Shown: positions 24,499 to 32,926, numbered from the stretch's first letter. The stretch: DNA of 33,858 bases from CAZPUI01 sp964415525 (GCA_964415525.1 CAYQAS010000041.1:1-33858), one strand, 5' to 3'. Notes: generated by a model not told the origin, from the letters alone. Translations and numbers: made by a program.

Positions 24499-24918
24499 AT
24501 GCATATCTTCACCCGCTGCGCTCTGGCTTCCCTCCTCTTCTCCTGCGTGAGCCTCTCGGCAGGGGAACTCCCGGCTCCCACTGCTGCGAAGTTCGTCACC
24601 CTGATCTCCAAGGGGGCTGGTGAGAACGGCAAGGTCCAGGTCAAGAACGGGGATCTCGCCATCGAAGTCGGCAAGGCGGGTGGCGAGGCTTCGGCGGCTG
24701 GAAGGGTCGCCTGGGCGAGCAGCATCGATGAGATTCGTCCCCTGGCGATGGCGAAGAAGTGCGTGATCGTAGGGGATCCGCGAGGTCTCTCGATGGGCGC
24801 CAGCGTCGCCATCTACGAGGATGGTGGCAAGGTCAAGATCGCGCTCAACCAGAAGGCCATCCAGGCCAGCGGCGTGACCCTCTCGGATGCGATCCTGAAG
24901 GTGGCCATGGCGAACTAG
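24499..24918 (+). CDS. Short secreted YfiR-like (DUF4154) protein
   Basis: This 139-residue protein has a signal peptide (MHIFTRCALASLLFSCVSLSAG). The mature part resembles the YfiR/HmsC family: it starts AAKFVTLISK and ends GGKVKIALNQKAIQASGVTLSDAILKVA, close to the family's G-K-x-x-[FI]-x-[IL]-N-x-K-A...[GA]-[LV]-x-[LI]-S-x-x-[IL]-[LM]-K-[VL]-A ending. YfiR proteins sit in the periplasm and restrain the diguanylate cyclase YfiN in other bacteria. No cyclase gene is adjacent here. The middle is shorter than typical and no conserved cysteine pair is seen, so the role is uncertain. ATG 24499 has GAGGT ahead; the upstream open frame from 24349 is leader. Confidence 0.65.
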   Translation: MHIFTRCALASLLFSCVSLSAGELPAPTAAKFVTLISKGAGENGKVQVKNGDLAIEVGKAGGEASAAGRVAWASSIDEIRPLAMAKKCVIVGDPRGLSMGASVAIYEDGGKVKIALNQKAIQASGVTLSDAILKVAMAN

Positions 24919-24941
24919 GGAAGCGGAAGTCCCAAGGGTGA

Positions 24942-24974
24942 GGCGGGGGCTGGGAAGCCCCCGCCTTTTTATTT
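24942..24974 (+). terminator. Rho-independent terminator of YfiR-like gene
   Basis: A perfect 10-bp stem (24942-24951 with 24956-24965) with loop GGGA is followed by TTTTTATTT, the clearest intrinsic terminator in the window. It acts on the plus strand; its T-tract overlaps the end of the convergent RNase R gene (stop codon at 24969-24971). Confidence 0.85.
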
Positions 24975-27224
24975 CCGGCGCTTGGGTCCGCGGATGCTGC
25001 CCTTGGGGAGCTTCTGGCGCTCCGGGCGGGGCGGCCGTCCGCCGCCGTTGCGGGGCTTGGGGCCCCTGGGCTCGGGCACGAAGTCGGCTTCCCGCAAGGT
25101 GGCGGGGGCCGCCAGGGTCGGGACGAAGGTGAGGGTCTTGCCCTTGGCATCCTGCCCTTCGGCCTCCAGGATCCAGGCCGACACTCGGCGCAGGTCCATA
25201 TCCACTGCGGTGATTTCCACAGTGACCTTGGCGCCGATGGACAGCGCCAGCCCACCCATGCCGGTGGCGGCGGTGCGGTGTTCGTTCACCTGGAAGCCGC
25301 CCCCCAGGGCGCCCAGGGGCACGCCCACTTCCACGAAGGGCGACTCCAGGCGTACGAAGGCGGCCTTCAGGTTGAAGCCCTGGATGCGGCCCTGATACTT
25401 CTGGCCGACCTTGTCCTGCATGAGAAGGCAGGTCTTCCACTTGTCATTTTCGCGTTCCGCTTCCGTGGCCTTCTGCTCGGCATCGCTGGCCTGCTTGGCC
25501 AGGATGGCCAGATGACCTTCGAGCCCCGGTGCGAAGGCCTTGCCCCGCAGGTAATGGCGCAGCAGGCGGTGCACGATGAGGTCTGGATAGCGGCGGATGG
25601 GACTCGTGAAGTGCAGGTAGTCGTCCAGCGCGAGGCCGGAGTGGCCGATGTTCTGGGCGCTGTATTCCGCCTTCTTCAGACTCCGCAGCAGAAGCGTGTT
25701 GAGCATGGCCTCCAGCGGCCCGCCCCGGATCTTGTCCAGCAGCGCGTTGAGCACGTCTGGCGTGGGCATGTCATTGGGCTTGAGGAGCCCGAAGGCGAGG
25801 GCCACACCCTTGAAGACATCGAGCTTCATGGGGTCGGGCTCGTCGTGGATGCGGTAGATGGTCGGCAGCTTCTTGCGGGTGAAGAGGGTGGCGACGGCCT
25901 CGTTGGCCATCAGCATGAACTCCTCGATCATCTTGTGGGCGTCGTGACGCGGGTAGCGCCGGGCATCCACGGGTTTACCCGTCTCGTCGAAGACGAACTC
26001 CGTCTCCTCCGTGTCGAGGTTCATGGCGCCACGGTCCAGGCGTTGGGCCGTGAGCTTCCTGCCCAGCGCCAGAGCATCTGCCAGCATCCCGCAGACGGCC
26101 TCGCCGAGATCTGTCCGAAGAACTTGGTCGCAGTCCAGACAGGCGGCCTTGACCTGGTCGTAGGTGAGGCGCTTGCGGCTGTGGATGACGCTCTCGGAGA
26201 AGCGCGTCTCCACCAGCGTGAGGTCCGGCGAGATGGTCATCCAGGCGGTGAGGGTCAGGCGGTCCACGTCGGGTTGCAGGCTGCAGAGCTCGCTGGACAG
26301 CCGCTCCGGGATCATCGGAATGCACTCGTCCGGGAAATAGACCGACGTGCCGCGGAGCTGGGCTTCGGTGTCCAGCGGCCCGCCCTCCGCCACGTAGTGA
26401 CTGACATCCGCGATATGGACGCCCAGGAGCCAGCCGCCGCCTTCTTCCTTGGGCAGCACTTCGAGGCTGATGGCGTCGTCGTAGTCCTTCGCCGTGGGCG
26501 GGTCGATGGTAACGGTGAGCAGCTGCCTCAGATCCTCGCGGTTCTTCAGCCAGTCCTCGGGAATCCGCGTCGGAAAGGGCGCGAGTTCCTCCAAGACCGC
26601 AGGCGGGAACGCGTCTCGCAGGTGGTAGAGCACCGCCGTGAGGCGGTTCTCGATCTTGAGGTCCGTGGGGCGGCCGAGGCGGGCCACCACGGTGCCTTTG
26701 ATCTGGGGCAGCTTGGGATCGGGGTCGAGCTGCAGGCTCACCCAATCGCCATCCTCCGCCAGATCCGACGCCCCGACGCTCACCACCTGCTGCATGCGGG
26801 GATCGAGCGGAATCGCCCGCCAGCCCCAGGGCTGTTTGGAGAGCTTGGCCGCCACGGGCTGATCCGTGCGGGCGAGGATCTTGACGATACGGGCCGTGGG
26901 GCGGCCGTCCCGGGTCTCGCCCGCCAGCTCCGCCATCACCTTGTCGCCGTGAATGGCGCCGCTGCCGTCGCCCCATTCCACGAGGATGTCCGAGCCCTTG
27001 GGCAGGCCAGGGAACTTCAGCACGCCGCCGGTGCCCTCGGGAAAGCCCACGAACTGTGCCTCGAAGGTCTCGAAAGGCTGGAAGGGCAGGGCGGGGCGCG
27101 CCTGGCCGGAGCGGCTGGGAACCTGTTTCGGTTGGGGCTTGCCGCCCACGGGGCGCATGTCGGCATTCCTGCCGCGCCTGCCGGACTGAGGTTTCGGGGA
27201 GGGCTTCGCGTTGCGGCGGCTCAT
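24969..27224 (-). CDS. rnr: Ribonuclease R
   Basis: This 751-residue 3'-to-5' exoribonuclease degrades structured RNA and takes part in rRNA and mRNA quality control. After a basic N-terminal tail, cold-shock-type RNA-binding domains occupy about residues 50-200. The RNB catalytic domain (about 230-570) has the metal-binding aspartates D241, D247, D249 and D250 in TIDPPTAKDYDD. HFTSPIRRYPDLIVHRLL near its end is the classic RNB motif. An S1-like domain follows (about 635-705), then a Lys/Arg/Pro-rich tail (RGPKPRNGGGRPPRPERQK). It is the first minus-strand gene right of the YfiR-like gene. The HAAS/sensor gene lies upstream of it with a 25-base gap, so the two are probably co-transcribed. Confidence 0.93.
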   Translation of the reverse strand: MSRRNAKPSPKPQSGRRGRNADMRPVGGKPQPKQVPSRSGQARPALPFQPFETFEAQFVGFPEGTGGVLKFPGLPKGSDILVEWGDGSGAIHGDKVMAELAGETRDGRPTARIVKILARTDQPVAAKLSKQPWGWRAIPLDPRMQQVVSVGASDLAEDGDWVSLQLDPDPKLPQIKGTVVARLGRPTDLKIENRLTAVLYHLRDAFPPAVLEELAPFPTRIPEDWLKNREDLRQLLTVTIDPPTAKDYDDAISLEVLPKEEGGGWLLGVHIADVSHYVAEGGPLDTEAQLRGTSVYFPDECIPMIPERLSSELCSLQPDVDRLTLTAWMTISPDLTLVETRFSESVIHSRKRLTYDQVKAACLDCDQVLRTDLGEAVCGMLADALALGRKLTAQRLDRGAMNLDTEETEFVFDETGKPVDARRYPRHDAHKMIEEFMLMANEAVATLFTRKKLPTIYRIHDEPDPMKLDVFKGVALAFGLLKPNDMPTPDVLNALLDKIRGGPLEAMLNTLLLRSLKKAEYSAQNIGHSGLALDDYLHFTSPIRRYPDLIVHRLLRHYLRGKAFAPGLEGHLAILAKQASDAEQKATEAERENDKWKTCLLMQDKVGQKYQGRIQGFNLKAAFVRLESPFVEVGVPLGALGGGFQVNEHRTAATGMGGLALSIGAKVTVEITAVDMDLRRVSAWILEAEGQDAKGKTLTFVPTLAAPATLREADFVPEPRGPKPRNGGGRPPRPERQKLPKGSIRGPKRRK

Positions 27225-27249
27225 GCTCCCAGTATGGACCGTACGACGC

Positions 27250-28197
27250 TCAGCGCCGCTTCACGAGCAGCGCCTTGGCGAGGAGGCCATGCAGCCGGCC
27301 CAGTCCCAGGACGGCGTGGAGCGATCCCACCAACACCAGCAGGGCTAGGAGGGCGAACAGTGCCAGCTGCGGTCCGGGCACCTGGCTCAGGGGCACCGCT
27401 TCCAGCCGGAAGGTTGTCAGGGTGATGTGCGGGGCGAGCGGCGTCAGGCAGAGGAATGGTGCCGCCAGGAGGGCGAGGCTGACGCTCAGGAGCGCGACGG
27501 TGGCGGTGAAAGTGGCGATGGAGAGCGGGAAGTGCACGAAGCAATAGAGCAGGCTCGACCACGTGAACCCGTCGCTGAGTAGCGCCTTGAGACGGCCCAG
27601 GAGGCCCTTACCTTCCGGCAGCGCGCTGGGGCGGCGGGGCATGCGGATGTCCAACAGGACTTCCACCAGGCGGCTCTCTCCCAGGGCGAGGGCCCGGGTG
27701 GCCATGAGGAAGAGCCCGAGGAGCGGAAGACCCACGAGGATGGGGATAAGGCTCAAGGAGACGCTCAGCCCCATGCAGAACCAAATGAAGTAGAAGATCC
27801 CCACCGGCAGGGCCAGCAGCAGGTAGAGCAGGGCGGTGTAGGTACGGGTGTCCGCCAGAACCCCCCAAAACGTTGGCCAGGGCGCTTGGGCTGGGGATTC
27901 CGCCTCCGCAGTTGGATTCGCCTTCACGGTCGGCGTCGACATGGGGCGGAGGGCCGCTCGGACGATCCGTTCCTGCTGAAGCGCCTGGGCCAGAACCGCC
28001 TCAGGCGGTCGCGTCTCTGCCAGCACCCGGGCGACCCGCTCGTCCTCGGAAGCGTGGGGATTGTTCCAGGCCACCGTGGCCAGTTCCTGTCGAAGCCGTT
28101 CTCGGGCGTCCCAGAGGATGTCGTTGGTCAGGGCCGGATCCTGGTCCTTCAGGGCTTGGGCAAGGGCTTCCAGATGGGTTTCCAGATCGCGGTGCAT
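27250..28197 (-). CDS. HAAS/sensor-domain membrane protein
   Basis: This 315-residue protein has a helical N-terminal region (HRDLETHLEALAQALKDQDPALTNDILWDARERLRQEL) resembling HAAS-type signalling domains. The membrane region (about 125-310) fits the 'sensor' domain: YLLLALPVGIFYFIWFCMGLSVSLSLIPILVGLPLLGLF, then the loop ALALGESRLVEVLLDI, then two further hydrophobic hairpins. About six membrane segments are evident. Such domains usually precede a histidine kinase or sit beside a PadR regulator, but neither is present here; the next gene downstream is rnr. ATG 28197 has GGAG about eight bases ahead and is preferred to TTG 28209. Function unknown. Confidence 0.65.
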   Translation of the reverse strand: MHRDLETHLEALAQALKDQDPALTNDILWDARERLRQELATVAWNNPHASEDERVARVLAETRPPEAVLAQALQQERIVRAALRPMSTPTVKANPTAEAESPAQAPWPTFWGVLADTRTYTALLYLLLALPVGIFYFIWFCMGLSVSLSLIPILVGLPLLGLFLMATRALALGESRLVEVLLDIRMPRRPSALPEGKGLLGRLKALLSDGFTWSSLLYCFVHFPLSIATFTATVALLSVSLALLAAPFLCLTPLAPHITLTTFRLEAVPLSQVPGPQLALFALLALLVLVGSLHAVLGLGRLHGLLAKALLVKRR

Positions 28198-28358
28198 GGC
28201 CAACTCCAAGGATTCATCCTCCCCCAGTTCTCTGCCCTTGTCGGGAAGGATCGGCGAATGGGAAGCATGTGTCGGTCAATGCTGCCGGAATTACAGGCTG
28301 GCCCATACAGGACAAAGGGACGATGCTGCGGCCTGCAATCGTTTCAAACGGAGGCTCC

Positions 28359-30479
28359 ATGGTCCATTGCGGGCTGCCCCTCATCCTGCTTTATGGCGCA
28401 AGTGTTCTTGCTCAGGACCTTGCGGGAACCTACCGCCTCGTGAGGGAGAGCGGCGGCCACACGCCGAAGGCCAAAGCCACCATCACCCTGGTGTTTGCCC
28501 CTGGGGGACGGCTCAGTATCAAGGCGGTGCAGCCTGGGGAAGTGGTGGAGGACACGGGCACCTGGAAGGTGAACGGGAAGCGCATCACCCTTCGATTGAA
28601 GGACATGCAGAAGTCCGCAACCCACGCGGACTTCACATTCGACGGCACGACCCTGGTGCTGCCGCTGCGGATGATGAGCGACGACCCCGGCACCTCCACC
28701 TGGGGGCGGGAAGGGGCCTTGGCGGTGGCCAAGGATTCGCCGGCGGAAGATATGGGCGCCCTGCTGACCCGCACGTTGGCGGAGAGTCAGCGGCAGGACA
28801 ACGCTGCCGCGCGGGGCAAGGTGGATCGCCTCGCGGTCATGGCCCTGGCGGATGTGAAGGGTGGGCTGGCGGAGGCCTACTACGCGCAAGCCTGCGTCTT
28901 CTTCCTGAAGCACTACTTCCACGAGGCTTGGTACGGCTTCGCCAAGGCGGGGAGCCTCGCCCCCACCAATGCCGTCTACCTCAACAACCTCGCCATGGTG
29001 CTGCTGGAATTGAAGCGCCCGGACGACGCCCTCGCGATCCTCCAGTGGGTCACGGCAGGCTTCCCGAAATTGGACAGCCCCCATGGCAACCTCGGCGCGA
29101 CGTGGCTGCTGAAAGGGCAGCCGGAAAAGGCCCTGGCGGCTTTCACCAAGGCCAAGGCCCTCTCCCCGGAGACGGGGCTCTACCTCTATGGGGCCGGGAA
29201 GGCGCTCGCCACTTTGGGCCGGACGGAGGAGGCGCAGCGCAACTTCGAGGCGGCGTGGGCGGTGGGCTATGCGGGCTCCGGACGCGAGGGGCAACCCGGT
29301 GGCTCCGAATCCGCGACCACCAAGGGCGCGAAGTCTGGACCGAAACCGGTTCCGAAGCCTCCAAAGCCGAATCCGCAGACGAAGAAGGACAAGCCCTTTC
29401 CCCCTGAATGGGTGGGCCACTACGAGGCGAAGTATGTGCGGGCGCGCTCAGGACAGGATGCCAAGGAGGCCACCACCCAGTTCGGCAAGGGGATGACGGG
29501 CACCACCATCCACCTTCAGACCCTCGCCTGTGCCAAGAGCTTCTCCATGGACATCTCCAGCAGTGGTCAGATCACGGGCCACGGCAAGGTGATGTACGTC
29601 TACCAGGGCAAGGCCATGAACCCGGCCATGGGCCTCGCGGGCGGACCCTTGGCGGTGGCCTTGGCAGGTGGTTTCGCCACCAACCTCAAGGATGGTTTCC
29701 AGGTCCGGGACTGGAGCTTCAGCGGCAGCGTGGATGTCGACGGCAACGTGGAGATCCAGGGCCTTCCCACGGAGGAACTGCCTCTGCTCAATACGGGCAA
29801 GTGGCAGAAGATCAAGCCCTGGTCGGCCCTGCCGCCGGACGGGTCTGGCGCCGCCATGAAGGGGCCCTTCCACATGATCCTCACGAGCCAGGCGAAGCAG
29901 CCGCCTGCCATCCAGGTGGATCAGTGGCTGGAGCTGGGAGATGCGCTCATTCGTCGCGTCCACTACGAGGCGTACATCGTGAAGAGCGCCACGCCCCTCA
30001 CGCCGGACTGCAGCTTTACGCAGGCGAAGGAAGCCAAGTGCCCCGCCAGTGAATACCTGAAGACGAAGGTCTCCCTCACGCCGAAGGAGGGCGTCACCAT
30101 CGAGGCATCCAAGACGTTCACCAAGCAGGACGGCAAGGTGGATGTCGCGAACGAGACCAGCACCAAGGTGGGCACGGACGCGGTGAACGTTGACACCAGC
30201 GGGAAGTTCAGCGCCGAGGGCTCCAAGGGGATGTTCACCGGCTCCATGGAGTTCAATCCCACGGACGGCAGCTATGCGGTATCCGTGGGCATCGGCGTGG
30301 ATGCGGCCTCGGTCATCAAGGACCGCACGGGCAAGGAGAGCCCGGCGAACCTCAGCCAGAAGATCGAGCTGGTCTACGACAGCAAGTGCGGATGGGGCAT
30401 CAAGGGCACCATGGGCGCCAAGCTCGGCAAGGCCGGGGCGGGCGTGGAGGGGTGCGTCTACTTCAACAAGGGCATGTGA
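28359..30479 (+). CDS. Large secreted TPR protein with N-terminal lipocalin-like region
   Basis: This 706-residue protein has a signal peptide (MVHCGLPLILLYGASVLAQ). Residues about 20-115 form a lipocalin-like beta region (LAGTYRLVRESGG, GTWKVNGKRITLRLKD). TPR repeats follow at about 165-300 (AVYLNNLAMVLLELKRPDDALAIL, SPHGNLGATWLLKGQPEKALAAFTKAKAL). A Pro/Lys linker (PKPVPKPPKPNPQTKKDKPF, about 330-350) leads to about 350 residues of beta-rich sequence that I do not recognise. ATG 28359 has GGAGG at 28350-28354; ATG 28323 would add 12 residues before the signal peptide. A GT9 gene begins 27 bases after its stop. No function can be assigned; a role at the cell surface or periplasm is likely. 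Confidence 0.7.
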   Translation: MVHCGLPLILLYGASVLAQDLAGTYRLVRESGGHTPKAKATITLVFAPGGRLSIKAVQPGEVVEDTGTWKVNGKRITLRLKDMQKSATHADFTFDGTTLVLPLRMMSDDPGTSTWGREGALAVAKDSPAEDMGALLTRTLAESQRQDNAAARGKVDRLAVMALADVKGGLAEAYYAQACVFFLKHYFHEAWYGFAKAGSLAPTNAVYLNNLAMVLLELKRPDDALAILQWVTAGFPKLDSPHGNLGATWLLKGQPEKALAAFTKAKALSPETGLYLYGAGKALATLGRTEEAQRNFEAAWAVGYAGSGREGQPGGSESATTKGAKSGPKPVPKPPKPNPQTKKDKPFPPEWVGHYEAKYVRARSGQDAKEATTQFGKGMTGTTIHLQTLACAKSFSMDISSSGQITGHGKVMYVYQGKAMNPAMGLAGGPLAVALAGGFATNLKDGFQVRDWSFSGSVDVDGNVEIQGLPTEELPLLNTGKWQKIKPWSALPPDGSGAAMKGPFHMILTSQAKQPPAIQVDQWLELGDALIRRVHYEAYIVKSATPLTPDCSFTQAKEAKCPASEYLKTKVSLTPKEGVTIEASKTFTKQDGKVDVANETSTKVGTDAVNVDTSGKFSAEGSKGMFTGSMEFNPTDGSYAVSVGIGVDAASVIKDRTGKESPANLSQKIELVYDSKCGWGIKGTMGAKLGKAGAGVEGCVYFNKGM

Positions 30480-30505
30480 GGCCCGGCGTTTGGTACTCTG
30501 GGGGC

Positions 30506-31504
30506 ATGCGCATCGCCCTCATCCGACTCTCGGCCCTCGGAGACATTCTCCGGGTGCTGCCCGCTTGGGCGAACCTGCGGGAGGCCTTTCCGGATGCCAC
30601 CTTCCAGGCGGTGGTGGAATCCCGCCACGCCTTCCTGCTGGATCCCCTGCCCTGGCTGGAGCGGGTGGAAGTGGACCGCCGCAAGCTGGCGAAGCCCTGG
30701 ACGGCGATGGCGGAGTGGCGCCGCGCCGCCGCACGGATTGCCGGGGCGGATGTCAGCCTCGATTTTCACGGCATCTTGAAGAGCGCCATGATTCCGAAGT
30801 TGGCCGGAATCGGCGAGCGCTGGGGTGACGGCATCACCAAAGAGGGCGCGGGCTGGATGCAGACGCACCCGCTGCCCTTCCGCCATCAGACGCGCTACGA
30901 CCAGGCTCTTGGCTTGGCTGAGGCCTTCGGGCGGAGCCGCGGTATCGAGGGGCTCGGCCGCTTCCATCCCGTCCTGCGGGACGTGCCGCTGCCAGCGGTG
31001 GAGTCTCCCTGGGAGGCTGATGATCGCCCACGGGTGGTGCTGGTGCCCGGCGCCAGCCGACGAGGGGCTTTGAAGCGCTGGCCGCTGGTCCACTGGATGG
31101 ACCTCGCGAAACGGCTGAAGGGCCGCTGCCAGCTGCGTTGGAGCCTGGGGCCGGAGGAGGAAGATCTCAAGGCTTGGCTGCCCCAGGACACCGGCGTGGC
31201 GGCGCTTCCCGCGGGACGTTTCTGGGAACTGGCGGCCCGGTTGCGGGAGGCGGATACGGTGGTGGCGGGCGATACCGGTCTGCTGCACCTGGCGGTGGTG
31301 CTGGGCGTTCCCGTGGTGGGGGTCTACGGCGCTTCAGATCCGGTCATCGCGGGTCTGCCCAACGGAAGCGGCCGCATCCTTCGCACGGGCATCGCCTGTT
31401 CGCCGTGTCGGGAAAGGGCCTGCCGTCGATTGCAGTGCATGACCGAACTTGAGCCTTCCCTCGTGGCGGAAGCCGTGATGGGATCGTGGCATCCAACCCG
31501 ATAA
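30506..31504 (+). CDS. GT9-family glycosyltransferase (heptosyltransferase-like)
   Basis: This 332-residue ADP-heptose:LPS-type glycosyltransferase acts on the cytoplasmic side of the inner membrane in core-oligosaccharide synthesis. The N-terminal motif RIALIRLSALGDILRVLPAWANLREAFP and the C-terminal nucleotide-sugar motif DTGLLHLAVVLGVPVVGVYGASDP are the family signature. A cysteine-containing segment (GIACSPCRERACRRLQCMTEL) ends the protein and resembles the C-terminal part of WaaC/WaaF relatives. The start lies 26 bases after the TPR gene stop, with GGGGG upstream. Which sugar it transfers cannot be determined. Confidence 0.87.
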   Translation: MRIALIRLSALGDILRVLPAWANLREAFPDATFQAVVESRHAFLLDPLPWLERVEVDRRKLAKPWTAMAEWRRAAARIAGADVSLDFHGILKSAMIPKLAGIGERWGDGITKEGAGWMQTHPLPFRHQTRYDQALGLAEAFGRSRGIEGLGRFHPVLRDVPLPAVESPWEADDRPRVVLVPGASRRGALKRWPLVHWMDLAKRLKGRCQLRWSLGPEEEDLKAWLPQDTGVAALPAGRFWELAARLREADTVVAGDTGLLHLAVVLGVPVVGVYGASDPVIAGLPNGSGRILRTGIACSPCRERACRRLQCMTELEPSLVAEAVMGSWHPTR

Positions 31505-31520
31505 CCCCCGAGGAGCAAAC

Positions 31521-31925
31521 ATGTCCCTGCGTGACGAATTCAAGGCCTTCATTCTGCGTGGCAATGTTGTCGACCTCGCGATCGCCGTGGTGATCGGCGC
31601 CGCCTTCGGCAAGATCGTGGATGCCTTCGTGAAAGGGCTGGTGATGCCTCTGGTTAGCTACATCCTCCCGAAGGGGGATTGGCAGGCCTGGACGGTGGGC
31701 AAGTTCGAAGTGGGCAAGGTGCTGGGTGCCAGCGTGGATTTCCTCGTCATCGCCCTGGTGATCTTCCTCGTGCTGGTGAAGGGCCTGGGGGCGCTCCAGA
31801 AGCTCAAGAAGAAGGAGGAAGAAGTCGCTCCCGAGGCTCCCGCCACCAAGACCTGCCCCGAATGCCTTGAGGCGGTGCCCGTGGCGGCGAAGCGCTGCAA
31901 GCACTGCACGAGCGTGCTGGCCTGA
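31521..31925 (+). CDS. mscL: Large-conductance mechanosensitive channel MscL with zinc-ribbon tail
   Basis: This 134-residue inner-membrane channel releases solutes under osmotic downshock. The N-terminal helix and first membrane span (EFKAFILRGNVVDLAIAVVIGAAFGKIVDAFVKGLVMPLVS) match MscL closely. The second span is ASVDFLVIALVIFLVLVKGL. A charged helix (LKKKEEEVAPEAPATK) follows, then a four-cysteine ribbon (TCPECLEAVPVAAKRCKHCTS, cysteines at 112, 115, 126 and 129) that E. coli MscL lacks. A strong GAGGAG lies upstream of the ATG. It is followed by a long hairpin and the convergent cheW gene. Confidence 0.93.
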   Translation: MSLRDEFKAFILRGNVVDLAIAVVIGAAFGKIVDAFVKGLVMPLVSYILPKGDWQAWTVGKFEVGKVLGASVDFLVIALVIFLVLVKGLGALQKLKKKEEEVAPEAPATKTCPECLEAVPVAAKRCKHCTSVLA

Positions 31926-31937
31926 CGGACCTGAACC

Positions 31938-31980
31938 CTGAATGAGCAACGGCGGCTTTTGGCCGCCGTTGCTCATTCAG
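31938..31980. terminator. Bidirectional terminator between mscL and cheW-cheZ gene
   Basis: Perfect 19-bp arms (31938-31956 with 31962-31980) flank a 5-base TTTTG loop. The stem sits between convergent genes ending at 31925 and 31988. No T-tract follows on either side, so it may stop RNA polymerase in both directions through stem strength or protect 3' ends. Confidence 0.7.
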
Positions 31981-31987
31981 GATCTCC

Positions 31988-32926
31988 TCAACTGGGTTTG
32001 CCGATGTCGCGGAACCGGTGGCCGATGACCTGCTGCAGGCCGTGGATGTGTTTCAGGACGCGTTCCAGTTTCTGGCGGGCGATGTCCTGGAACTGCAGCC
32101 GGTGAAGGGCTTCGAAGACCTCGGACTGGAGGCGCTGGCCGATACGTTCGAGTTCGGCAATGGGAGCCTCCAGATCCTTGATCCGTCCCAGCAGCGCCTG
32201 CTGCTTGAGCAGGATGAGGCCGTTGAAGGCCTTGTCGGTGGCCGCCAGCATCAGTTCGATGCGATCCACAACCTTGGTGACCTCCTCTTCCGTGTGTCGG
32301 ATGGCGGTCTCGATCTGGGGCGTGATTCGGTGGTCCTGGGCCTCCTTGTCCGCCTTGCTGGGGGCCAGTTCCAGGAGATGCTGCAGGTCCGCGTCGAGCT
32401 TCTGCTCCACGTTCGAGATGGCGGCAATGGCGTGGTGGTGGTGGGTCGCACCGGAGCTGCCCAGGGCCAGGGTGTCGAGGATCACCACGACCTGGTTGTC
32501 CACGAGGATGAAGCCTTCCGCCAGGGCGCCTTCGCTGCCGGCGAGAAGCGGGCTCGCGGGCATCCGCTGGTCTCCTGTCACGGAGAGCACGGACAGGACC
32601 CGATCCACCAGCACGCCGAGGCGGGCCCCGGACTGATCCAGGATGATGATGTTGTCCGGAGGTGGAACGGCCCCATCGCTGCGCAGGCCGAGCCTTGCCC
32701 GCAGGTTGAGTACGGGGAAGACGCTTCCCCGAAGATCCATCAGGCCTTCCACCGAGCGGGGCATGTGGGGGATCTTGCGGAGTTCGCAGATCGGCGTGAT
32801 CTCGGCCACCTGGATCAGCGGCACGGCGTACGGCCGACCGTTGAGCTCGAAGCTCAGATACTGGATCAGGCCGCCGCGGCCATGGACGGTCTCCGCCGTC
32901 CCCGCGGAGAACGCGAGGGAGGTCAC
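31988..32926 (-). CDS. CheW adaptor fused to a CheZ-like C-terminal domain
   Basis: This 312-residue chemotaxis protein has a CheW domain at about residues 20-155 (LIQYLSFELNGRPYAVPLIQVAEIT, IPHMPRSVEGLMDLRGSVFPVLNLRARLGL). A linker with four consecutive histidines near 161-165 leads to a helical region at about 190-312. That region contains IETAIRHTEEEVTKVVDRIE and ends LQFQDIARQKLERVLKHI. The D281-x3-Q285 pair matches the catalytic Asp/Gln of CheZ (FQDLTGQ in E. coli). It would thus join the CheA adaptor with a CheY-P phosphatase, a fusion inferred from sequence. The GTG start overlaps the cheA TGA by four bases, with GGAGGGG upstream. Confidence 0.75.
   Translation of the reverse strand: MTSLAFSAGTAETVHGRGGLIQYLSFELNGRPYAVPLIQVAEITPICELRKIPHMPRSVEGLMDLRGSVFPVLNLRARLGLRSDGAVPPPDNIIILDQSGARLGVLVDRVLSVLSVTGDQRMPASPLLAGSEGALAEGFILVDNQVVVILDTLALGSSGATHHHHAIAAISNVEQKLDADLQHLLELAPSKADKEAQDHRITPQIETAIRHTEEEVTKVVDRIELMLAATDKAFNGLILLKQQALLGRIKDLEAPIAELERIGQRLQSEVFEALHRLQFQDIARQKLERVLKHIHGLQQVIGHRFRDIGKPS

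Noticed and set aside
25278..27425. A 715-codon open frame on the plus strand
   Set aside because: It is antisense to RNase R, which has a clear catalytic motif and full domain set. The plus-strand translation has no domain and shows shadow-frame composition.
31497..31504. CCCGATAA upstream of mscL, close to the sigma-28 -10 element
   Set aside because: These are the last codons and stop of the GT9 gene, and there is no TAAA-like block 15 bases upstream.
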